NCBI RefSeq assembly: GCF_003628535.1
Contig: NZ_RBCI01000005.1
Location: 307,727 to 371,726, forward strand
Reading direction: 5' to 3'
DNA from: Flavisolibacter nicotianae
GTDB lineage: Bacteria > Bacteroidota > Bacteroidia > Chitinophagales > Chitinophagaceae
DNA: 64,000 bases
Shown: positions 29,701-35,826 of the stretch, one piece after another
How positions within the stretch are numbered: position 1 is the stretch's first letter
How the letters are laid out: the number at the start of each line of letters is the position of its first letter
The notes under the pieces: model-generated
Seen by the model: the letters and a program-made list of their open reading frames with translations, nothing else
What the model was told of the DNA's origin: nothing
The model's database searches: none
Program-made: the position numbers and the translations under genes

Positions 29701-29859
29701 TTCAACAAAACGGAGATCGTCTCGCGAAAAAAAATGGAAAATTCGATGATGCCATCCAACCTCCACCAGACCATGACACAGCAGGAACTAGTCAGCTTAG
29801 TCGAGTTTTTATCGGCCCAGAAAGGCGCCGCCAAACAGCCACAAACCGTCAGCCGCTAA
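26773..29859 (+). CDS. Membrane-bound dehydrogenase of TIGR02604 type with HEAT-like repeats and haem-binding domain
   Basis: 1028 residues. The N-terminus has a lipoprotein signal with lipobox MAAC (Cys20). Residues about 50-440 form a beta-propeller dehydrogenase domain beginning GLETTLFASEPMMGNPTNID. About 450-850 are HEAT-like helical repeats (ALQDKNPDIRIAAIRAAVE; KDQNAQVRREAALALHH). The C-terminus is a cytochrome c-like domain (TIGR02603 type) with CVTCH near 896 and a Met-containing tail (SMMPSN). This architecture was first noted in Planctomycetes and is frequent in Bacteroidota. Presumed role: periplasmic oxidation of a sugar or alcohol. The isomerase gene follows after 27 bp and is probably in the same transcript. 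Confidence 0.88.
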   Translation: MRNTKLTIACCLWLLAMAACKNQSGTTRAERDSAYAKLSDDDKRLPKNAVAGLETAEGLETTLFASEPMMGNPTNIDVDAKGRVWVCEAFNYRPQLNPDNPQREQGDRILILEDTNGDGKADTSKVFYQGTDVNAALGIAVFGNKVIVSCSPNVFVFTDTNGDDKPDKKELLFSHVGGEQHDHAVHSFTFGPDGKLYFNFGNAGEQLMDKDGKPLTDKDGNVVNSKGYPYRQGMVFRMNQDGTGLEVLAHNFRNNYEAFVDSYGTIWQTDNDDDGNQSTRVNYIMQYGNYGYTDEMTGAGWRARRTNFEAEIPKRHWHQNDPGSIPNLLINGAGSPAGLTVYEGSLLPAAFQNQMIHCDPGTNVVRAYPVTPVGAGYKAEIKPLVEGVRDQWFRPVDVCVAPDGSLFVADWYDPGVGGHQMGDMNRGRIFRIAPKGAAYKVPSFNVSTTDGAVQALQSPNMATRYLAWQRLQTAGVQAETALQKLWNGDNQRFRARALWLLANIPGKGTTYIQKALQDKNPDIRIAAIRAAVETQADVIPFIKAVVKDQNAQVRREAALALHHNHSPEAAGLWAELAMQYDGNDRWYLEALGIGADRQWDQFFAAYQAKAGNQLTTKAGRDIVWRSRTGLALPLLAGSISDDATASADRLKYFRAFDFISDPAKEKTLIALLDNNGAHKDEIIVTVLNQLDSSSITRSPKVKAMLDKTLPTIKGMQQIVDLVGRYRIRNQNDALYQLALSQPDSSIGAQAATLLLNLGGADLLKQAINSTNTQTASATLKVLGKAGNTEAMNLIESVIADKKSSLAVRENAVKTLGAGWSGSERLLNVVKAGRLPKELEPAAAMTLSSSFRKDVRQEALKYISTASANGAPLPPISALVKQNGNVAVGKQVFAKTCVTCHQVGAEGANFGPDLSQIGSKLTKDALYMAILHPDAGISFGYEGYVFKLKDGSDVGGIIASETDDALEVTVPGGIKKQFNKTEIVSRKKMENSMMPSNLHQTMTQQELVSLVEFLSAQKGAAKQPQTVSR

Positions 29860-29886
29860 TTGATCCACCATTTAAAATACACGTGT

Positions 29887-30795
29887 ATGAACCAACAATA
29901 TTCCCGCCGCAACGTTTTGAAAAATCTCGCCGGCAGCGCCGCGCTGCTGTCAACCGGTGTGTTGTTGCCCGGAGTCGTTCGTGCCGAAATCGCCAAAGAG
30001 CAACTGAAAGAAGATGTCAAGCGTTTGCAACTGAAAGGAAATGTCAACCACTCGGTTTGCAAATGGTGTTATCCCAAAATTGAACTGGAAGATTTGTGCA
30101 AGGCGGCCAAAGACATCGGTCTCTCTTCCATCGAACTGTTAGGCCCGGAAGAGTGGCCGACACTGAAAAAGTACGGCCTCACCTGCGCCATGCCCTGGGG
30201 TGCCGGCAAAGGCATCGTGGACGGATGGAACGATCCAAAGCTCCACGATGAATTGCTGGCTAGTTTTGAAGACGTCATTCCAAAGGCAGCCAACGCCGGT
30301 CTGGACAAGATCATTACCTTCTCCGGCAACCGGAAAGGACTGAGTGACGAGCAGGGTTTGGAGAATTGCGCAAAGGGTTTAAAGCGCTTGATGAAAACGG
30401 CCGAAAAGCACAACGTAACCGTGACGATGGAACTGCTGAACAGCAAGGTCAATCACAAAGACTATCAGTGCGATCATACCAAATGGGGTGTTGAACTGGT
30501 GAAGATGGTTGGCTCCGACCGGTTTAAATTGCTTTATGATATTTATCACATGCAGATCATGGAAGGCGACGTGATTGCTACCATCAAAGAGTATCATCCG
30601 TACTTTTCACACTATCATACCGGCGGTGTTCCGGGCCGCAACGAGATCGATGACACGCAGGAGCTGAATTACCCGGCCATCATGAAAGCCATCCTGGAAA
30701 CCGGTTACAAAGGCTTCGTAGGCCAGGAGTTCATTCCCAAACACGCAGAGCCGCTGGTGTCGCTGAAAAACAGTGTGAAGATTTGTGATGTGTGA
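29887..30795 (+). CDS. Tat-type TIM-barrel sugar isomerase, hydroxypyruvate isomerase-like
   Basis: 302 residues from the ATG at 29887 (MNQQYSRRNVLKNLAG); the upstream in-frame ATG at 29860 is less likely because it displaces the twin-arginine signal. SRRNVLK followed by a hydrophobic stretch marks Tat export. The mature part is a xylose-isomerase-like TIM barrel related to hydroxypyruvate isomerases: Glu in VTMELLNSKVNHKDY, Asp and His in LLYDIYHMQIMEGD, His in HYHTGGVPGRNEID and Glu in GFVGQEF fit the metal site. Together with the upstream dehydrogenase it suggests periplasmic conversion of an oxidised sugar. The exact substrate is not inferable. Confidence 0.82.
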   Translation: MNQQYSRRNVLKNLAGSAALLSTGVLLPGVVRAEIAKEQLKEDVKRLQLKGNVNHSVCKWCYPKIELEDLCKAAKDIGLSSIELLGPEEWPTLKKYGLTCAMPWGAGKGIVDGWNDPKLHDELLASFEDVIPKAANAGLDKIITFSGNRKGLSDEQGLENCAKGLKRLMKTAEKHNVTVTMELLNSKVNHKDYQCDHTKWGVELVKMVGSDRFKLLYDIYHMQIMEGDVIATIKEYHPYFSHYHTGGVPGRNEIDDTQELNYPAIMKAILETGYKGFVGQEFIPKHAEPLVSLKNSVKICDV

Positions 30796-30802
30796 TGCCA
30801 GA

Positions 30803-30816
30803 CTGCCTTCAGGCAG
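30803..30816. repeat. Small hairpin after the isomerase gene
   Basis: CTGCCT TC AGGCAG forms a 6-bp stem with a 2-base loop just after the stop at 30795. It has no T-run, so terminator function is doubtful. Confidence 0.4.
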
Positions 30817-30825
30817 CCATGAAAA

Positions 30826-30898
30826 GTGAGACGTCAAACCGTAGAGTCTTTTCGTTTGATGTTCACTGCAGTCTCACGTTTCAACTTTCACGTCTCAC
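30826..30898. repeat. Inverted repeat GTGAGACGT / ACGTCTCAC
   Basis: GTGAGACGT (30826-30834) is the exact reverse complement of ACGTCTCAC (30890-30898). Between them lies a related TCTCACGTTTCA. It sits between the convergent isomerase and TMEM220 genes. Similar GAGACG/TCTCACGT-rich stretches are, from memory, common intergenic filler in this phylum; a terminator or mini-repeat role is possible. Confidence 0.45.
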
Positions 30899-30928
30899 CA
30901 AAACAGCACCGCTGAATAGCGGAAGATA

Positions 30929-31306
30929 TCAGTTGTACTGGCTTACCAGGAAATTGATGAGAAGAGCACCGGTGATGATCAGCAGGCCAAAAAATTCCCT
31001 CGTCTTTTCGATATAGGGTTTGGTCGCCTGCATGGTCTGGGCGATGTGTTGCATTTTGTACTTCATGATCCAGTCCCGCACACCGTCCTTGGCGAAAAAA
31101 AGCACGCCGGCATACACCAGGTAAAAGATCATCACCGGAATATAAACGGCAGGGTAAAACAGGTTGAAGGCAGCCAGGCCGCACAGCACGGCCGCCACCA
31201 TGTAGATGGGCACCCACAGCCAGGAGTCTCTGTCATTGAGGTTCACATAGGCAAAGCCGGTAAAGGCAATACAGAAAATGATATTTAAAATCGATAGCAG
31301 CACCAT
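30929..31306 (-). CDS. Transmembrane 220 family protein
   Basis: 125 residues with three to four membrane helices: about 1-20 (MVLLSILNIIFCIAFTGFAY), 30-50, 52-72 and 102-122. The N-terminal FAYVNLNDRDSWLWVPIYM resembles the TMEM220 family signature (YxNxNDPD). Function of the bacterial members is unknown. The gene is divergent from eboA with a 70-bp gap, so the two promoters overlap; this is the only sign of a link to the ebo genes. Confidence 0.75.
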   Translation of the reverse strand: MVLLSILNIIFCIAFTGFAYVNLNDRDSWLWVPIYMVAAVLCGLAAFNLFYPAVYIPVMIFYLVYAGVLFFAKDGVRDWIMKYKMQHIAQTMQATKPYIEKTREFFGLLIITGALLINFLVSQYN

Positions 31307-31376
31307 AAAAAAATCTTGCTGTAAATAAAAGAAAAATGTCGATCCGACTTGGAGCGAAAATATTGCAAGGCAATTT

Positions 31377-32330
31377 ATGCTTACTTTGTCGCAACAATTC
31401 CTTTCATCATTGCAAAATAGTTTGTTCAGAAAGCAAGAACAGTTTATGTTTCATTACCCGGTTGAAAAAGTAACGTCGGTGCTTGCAGATATAATCCGGC
31501 AAAACGTTTCTGCAGACGTGTGGCAATGGATGGAGGAGAGAACAGTGTCGTTCACCACTGCACAATTCAATACAGCATTTGCCCTGTTGCCCCGCAAAAC
31601 CGGTAAGGCCATCGTCCGGTTCACAGATGAACAGGACAGGTCTTTGCAATCGGCCCGCCCGGGTTTCGTCATCCGGGGTTGGACAATCGACCGGCTGGCA
31701 AGGGTATGGCTCCTGCTGCAGTTGGATGCAAGCGAAAAAGAATCCTATTTCCAAACGATCGAGAATTTATTCCCGGCGGCCGAAATGCAGGAGCTGGTAG
31801 CACTTTATTCGGCCCTGCCGGTGTTGGCTTATCCGGAGATGTGGACGAAGCGTTGCGCCGAGGGAATCCGCAGCAATATCGGCGATGTGCTGCAAGCGAT
31901 CATGTGCAACAATCCTTACCCCTCGGAGAACCTGAGCGAAGCGGCCTGGAATCAACTCGTGCTGAAAGCTTTTTTTACGGAGAAGCCGATTCACCAAATC
32001 AACGGATTAGACAAAAGATGCAATGCCGAACTGGCTGGTGTTTTATCCGACTATGCGCATGAGCGGTGGGCAGCCGGCCGTCCCGTCAACCCGCAGCTAT
32101 GGCGCTGCGCTGGAAAATTCATTAATGAAAAAAACTTCCCGGACATTGAACGGATTGCTTTCTCGGAAAATGCCGTTGAACGGGAAGCGGCCGCGCTGGC
32201 CTGTTGGGATAGCAACTATTCCCCGGCAAAGGATTTACTCAACCAAAACAAGGAACTGAAAGCGGCCATTGAGACCGGCGAACTGACCTGGCAAACAGTG
32301 GCCGGGAAAGCCACCCTTGTTCATCCATAA
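31377..32330 (+). CDS. eboA: EboA domain protein
   Basis: 317 residues, soluble and mostly helical, without a signal peptide. I recognise the family from the sequence course RTVSFTTAQFNTAFALLPRK, WTIDRLARVWLLLQ, and later ALYSALPVLAYPEMWTKR with VLQAIMCNNPYPSE. EboA is the usual first gene of ebo clusters; it has no known activity and may be a helical-repeat scaffold. eboB starts 12 bp after its stop and eboC 7 bp after that, so this is a tight three-gene unit. In other bacteria eboD-F normally follow directly; here they lie upstream at 15.1-18.9 kb. Confidence 0.87.
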   Translation: MLTLSQQFLSSLQNSLFRKQEQFMFHYPVEKVTSVLADIIRQNVSADVWQWMEERTVSFTTAQFNTAFALLPRKTGKAIVRFTDEQDRSLQSARPGFVIRGWTIDRLARVWLLLQLDASEKESYFQTIENLFPAAEMQELVALYSALPVLAYPEMWTKRCAEGIRSNIGDVLQAIMCNNPYPSENLSEAAWNQLVLKAFFTEKPIHQINGLDKRCNAELAGVLSDYAHERWAAGRPVNPQLWRCAGKFINEKNFPDIERIAFSENAVEREAAALACWDSNYSPAKDLLNQNKELKAAIETGELTWQTVAGKATLVHP

Positions 32331-32341
32331 TATTTTATTTT

Positions 32342-33328
32342 ATGTGTTGCAGTCACGATATCGCAAACGACAAAATGCAGGAACGCACGGCGGTGCCCTT
32401 TAACCGGGAAAGCATCAAAGGCATGACGTTCTTTGACCCGCATGTGCACATGACCTCCCGCACCACGGACGATTACCAGGCCATGGCCGATGCCGGCGTT
32501 GTCGGCCTTATTGAGCCGGCCTTTTGGCTGGGCCAGCCCCGCACCGGCGTAGCCAGCTTCCGTGATTATTACAGCAGCCTGGTTGGCTGGGAACGTTTTC
32601 GTTCATCGCAGTTTGGCATCAAGCATTATTGTACCATTGGCCTCAATTCCCGCGAAGCTAATAACGAAGCGCTGGCCGAGCAGGTAATGGAGATCCTGCC
32701 CCTGTTTATTTACAAAGAAGGCGTGGTGGGAGTGGGAGAAATCGGCTTCGACGACCAGACGGCCGCCGAAGAAAAATACTACCGCCTGCAACTGGACCTG
32801 GCAAAAGAAGCATCCCTGCCGGTGCAAATCCATACGCCGCACCGCGATAAAAAACGGGGCACCACCCGCAGCATGGACATTGCCCTTGAACAGGGCCTGG
32901 ATCCCTACATGGTGATCGTAGACCACAACAACGAAGAAACGGTGAAAGAGGTGCTGGACCGGGGTTTTTGGGCGGCGTTCACAATTTACCCGTTTACCAA
33001 AATGGGCAATGAACGCATGGTGGAGATCGTCAAGCACTACGGTACCGAACGTATCATGATCAACTCCGCCGCCGACTGGGGCATCAGCGATCCGCTGGCC
33101 GTTCCCAAAACAGCCGCGTTGATGAAGGAGCGGGGTATCCCTGAGGAAGCTATTCGCCTGGTGACCTATCAAAACGCGATCACGGCCTTTGCGCAAAGCG
33201 GGCAAATCAACGAAGCGGATTTTGCCGCCGTGACGCAAATTGACCAAAGCCAGAAGTTTGAAGGCAACACGGTTTTGCGTGGCGGACAGCAGCCCAGGGT
33301 AGATAAAGATTCAATGATCATACGATAA
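32342..33328 (+). CDS. eboB: EboB, TatD-like metal-dependent hydrolase
   Basis: 328 residues. The first 25 or so are a variable tail; an internal ATG at 32375 (MQERTAV) is an alternative start. The amidohydrolase/TatD fold is shown by FFDPHVHMTSR (HxH), GVGEIGFDD (Glu), LPVQIHTPHRDK, VIVDHNNEE and INSAADWGISDP (Asp), which together give the two-metal site. EboB proteins occur only in ebo clusters; substrate unknown. The gene is flanked by eboA and eboC with 11- and 6-bp gaps, so cotranscription is nearly certain. Confidence 0.88.
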   Translation: MCCSHDIANDKMQERTAVPFNRESIKGMTFFDPHVHMTSRTTDDYQAMADAGVVGLIEPAFWLGQPRTGVASFRDYYSSLVGWERFRSSQFGIKHYCTIGLNSREANNEALAEQVMEILPLFIYKEGVVGVGEIGFDDQTAAEEKYYRLQLDLAKEASLPVQIHTPHRDKKRGTTRSMDIALEQGLDPYMVIVDHNNEETVKEVLDRGFWAAFTIYPFTKMGNERMVEIVKHYGTERIMINSAADWGISDPLAVPKTAALMKERGIPEEAIRLVTYQNAITAFAQSGQINEADFAAVTQIDQSQKFEGNTVLRGGQQPRVDKDSMIIR

Positions 33329-33334
33329 ACGAAC

Positions 33335-34240
33335 GTGCAGAAATTCATCGGTTTCCTCCGCCTGATGCGGCTGGCAAATATTGTAACCGCCGTGTCGGAT
33401 ATTCTCGCCGGGATTGCCATTGCAGGATACATCACCAATACGAACTGGGGCCAACTTGACTGGCGGCCCGTTATCCTGCTGGTCCTTTCGACCATCGGCC
33501 TCTATGGCGGCGGCGTTGTTTTCAATGATGTGTTTGATGCCGAACTGGACAAAGTTGAACGCCCAGAACGGCCCATTCCCAGTGGCCTGATCAGGAAAGA
33601 AGCAGCGGCATCGTTTGCGATGTTGCTCTTACTGCTCGGAATTCAGCAGGCTTATTTTGTACACCCGGAAGGCTTTGCTTCGCCCACCACTTTGCTGGCC
33701 ATTGCCACGGCCCTGGCGGCTGTGGTGTATGACAAATGGGGAAAGCACCATGGATTTCTGGGACCGCTGAATATGGGTCTTTGCAGGGGACTGAACCTGC
33801 TTTTAGGCATCAGCATTTTGCCGGCATCCCTGCCGCTGTATTGGTACCTGAGCTTTGTTCCTATTGTTTATATCGCGGCCATCACGATGGTGAGCAGGGG
33901 AGAAGTGCACGGGGGCAAACGAACGACCTTATACGGTGCAGCGGCTTTGTATAGCCTCGTCATCGCCGCAATCCTGGTGGTTGCCATCAGCAGGAACAAT
34001 GGCTTGTATGCAGCTTGCTTTTTGCTGCTGCTTGCCCTGATGATCTTTCCGCCGCTGCGAAAAGCGGTGAAAAATCCCATCGGTCCGCTGATTGGAAAAG
34101 CGGTGAAGGCCGGCGTGATTGCCCTCATCCTGATGAACGCAGCCTGGGCGGCGGCGTTTGGAAGCTTTTACCTGGCCCTGGTGATCGTGCTGTTGCTGCC
34201 GCTTTCACTCTGGTTGGCCAGGTTGTTTGCCGTGACATGA
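33335..34240 (+). CDS. eboC: EboC, UbiA-family prenyltransferase-like membrane protein
   Basis: 301 residues with eight to nine membrane helices. The start is a GTG at 33335 (QKFIGFLRLMRLANIVTAVS) six bases after eboB. The UbiA signature NDVFDAELDKVERPERPIPSG appears as NDxxDxxxD near residue 64-72, and the second Asp-containing loop as YDKWGKHHG near 131. The family transfers prenyl groups to aromatic or sugar acceptors; for EboC the acceptor is not known. It suggests that the ebo product passes through a membrane lipid-linked stage. It is the last gene of the eboABC unit, and no terminator is evident immediately after it. Confidence 0.87.
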   Translation: MQKFIGFLRLMRLANIVTAVSDILAGIAIAGYITNTNWGQLDWRPVILLVLSTIGLYGGGVVFNDVFDAELDKVERPERPIPSGLIRKEAAASFAMLLLLLGIQQAYFVHPEGFASPTTLLAIATALAAVVYDKWGKHHGFLGPLNMGLCRGLNLLLGISILPASLPLYWYLSFVPIVYIAAITMVSRGEVHGGKRTTLYGAAALYSLVIAAILVVAISRNNGLYAACFLLLLALMIFPPLRKAVKNPIGPLIGKAVKAGVIALILMNAAWAAAFGSFYLALVIVLLLPLSLWLARLFAVT

Positions 34241-34647
34241 TGACACCGTTCATACCGGCAGGTGCAGAACTGCACGTTAAACTATCTCCCGTTAACAAGG
34301 ATTGTTTTTCCGCCTTTTTTCATTCGCAAATATCTTCTTCACGAACGCCTATTTTGACCCATTTCAAAAAGCTGCATGGGCCAGGCGCTGCTGTTTGTTT
34401 ACGATAAGCTGCCGTCCGTTGACACAGTGCCTTTCCGCTGTTTTTAATTGATTAATCTTACGAAAGAAATCAAAAAAACACCTTTCAAATTCACAAATTC
34501 AGCAATCCGGCTCTTTCATTTTCTGTACTCGTGGAATGAAACTGCTCCTGTTTCTTTTGCGGTCTATACTGACTGGAAAACGAAAAAGTTGGAAACCCAA
34601 AACGATAAAAAAACAAAACAACAAACATTCACCACCAAACAAACAAC
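34241..34647. other. Intergenic region with long A-rich leader
   Basis: No credible gene. The last 80 bases before 34648 are strongly A-rich (many AAAC runs), like the translation leaders of Bacteroidota. ORFs at 34448-34651 and 34536-34787 have implausible composition and overlap the tiny gene and terminator. Confidence 0.5.
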
Positions 34648-34704
34648 ATGAAACAGATCATTTTTGCCATTACGATTATCATGACAGTCCTGCAATGCTG
34701 TTAA
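34648..34704 (+). CDS. Tiny hydrophobic peptide of 18 residues
   Basis: ATG at 34648 gives MKQIIFAITIIMTVLQCC and a stop. The peptide has one charged residue, a hydrophobic middle long enough to enter a membrane, and two terminal cysteines. An A-rich leader precedes it and a strong intrinsic terminator begins 5 bases after the stop, so it sits in a short self-contained transcript. It could be a small membrane peptide, a type I toxin-like peptide, a leader peptide for attenuation of the DUF4395 gene, or the chance content of a small RNA. It is too short for homology to be judged from memory. Confidence 0.4.
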   Translation: MKQIIFAITIIMTVLQCC

Positions 34705-34708
34705 CGGC

Positions 34709-34741
34709 GACGGCTCATGCTGAAAACATGGGCCGTCTTTT
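34709..34741 (+). terminator. Intrinsic terminator after the tiny ORF
   Basis: GACGGCTCATG (34709-34719) pairs with CATGGGCCGTC (34727-34737), an 11-bp stem with one T-G wobble and a 7-base loop, followed by TTTT. Confidence 0.85.
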
Positions 34742-34887
34742 ACTACTACACAGCCGACGTTTTGCAAACAGGCCGTGTTGCAGGTAGTTAGAAACGTGTT
34801 TGATGCCCGGACGACTGGTGTGCCTGGATTGCCGGCCGGCGCTCCTATCAATCGCTTCTCCTTTTGGTCAATCAATAAAAGCAGGAA

Positions 34888-35562
34888 ATGAAAAAAGAAA
34901 AGAAACTTCTCCAATTTGGAGAGGAAGTAGAGGGCTACGATGCCCCTGTCTTGAACGAGCGAGAAATAAGGGCCGCAGCCGGCATTTTGTTCCTGGTGAT
35001 GGCTGTTTCACTGAGCTTTGTCCTGTTTAAAGGGAATTTTTTGCTGATCAAATACGTGATCATCGGTTTTTTCACAGACTTTCTTATCCGTGTGATCATC
35101 AACCCAAAATTTTCGCCCACACTGATTATGGGACGCATGATCGTCAGCCGGCAGGTTCCCGAATATGTGGGTGCGCCGCAGAAAAAGTTTGCCTGGACGA
35201 TCGGGCTGGCTCTTTCGGGCCTGATGTTTTTCCTGCTCGTAATCGTCAATTCGTACAGCGTTATTACCGGATCCATTTGCCTGGTCTGCCTGGTCTTTTT
35301 GTTTTTCGAAACCGCCTTCGGAATTTGCTTGGGATGTCTTTTTTACCCGTTCTTTTACAAAACGCAGATGCGTTATTGTACCGGCGACTCCTGTGACCAG
35401 GCCAAAGAAAAGCCGGTGCAAAACACAACATGGGCGCAACGGTTGATCGTTCTTGGTTTCGTCGTTTCCATTGGGCTGGCCGCCTTTTTCTTCAACGACC
35501 GTTTCCGGGAAGCACCCAGGAAACTATGGACTATCCTTCAGTCCGAAGAGCACAGACACTAG
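34888..35562 (+). CDS. DUF4395 domain membrane protein
   Basis: 224 residues with five membrane helices: about 30-48, 53-70, 103-122, 126-150 and 188-205. The N-terminal soluble part FGEEVEGYDAPVLNEREIRAAAG and the helix-bounding YVIIGFFTDFLIRVIINPKFSPT are typical of DUF4395. Two cysteine pairs stand out, CLGC near 148-151 and CTGDSC near 165-170; they could bind metal or form disulphides. DUF4395 proteins are often found near redox or thioredoxin-like genes, but their role is not established. The gene is monocistronic here, behind the terminator at 34741 and 264 bp before the cytochrome operon. Confidence 0.75.
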   Translation: MKKEKKLLQFGEEVEGYDAPVLNEREIRAAAGILFLVMAVSLSFVLFKGNFLLIKYVIIGFFTDFLIRVIINPKFSPTLIMGRMIVSRQVPEYVGAPQKKFAWTIGLALSGLMFFLLVIVNSYSVITGSICLVCLVFLFFETAFGICLGCLFYPFFYKTQMRYCTGDSCDQAKEKPVQNTTWAQRLIVLGFVVSIGLAAFFFNDRFREAPRKLWTILQSEEHRH

Positions 35563-35826
35563 TTTTTCAATTTCCATCGCCAGTACATAGGTGCAGGAAG
35601 GAGGCAACCTGTCGCTATTCAAATTTTTCAATTCGCCTCAATGCTAAGCGATGGACCACAGCTTTATGTCGTTTGCTTAATTTCCCGTTTTTCCAAAAAG
35701 GTTTACCGGGCTGCTGAAGAATGCAAGCCATATTTTCCGGTGAGCCCTGAGGAGGCTGTTTATTAACTGGCTTCCCTTGTGTCAATGGAAAATAGTATCT
35801 TCTGCCCGCTAAATGAAATACTGCCT

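Noticed and set aside
34536..34787. 83-residue ORF over the tiny gene and its terminator
   Set aside because: It would run through a strong intrinsic terminator and has an arbitrary composition.
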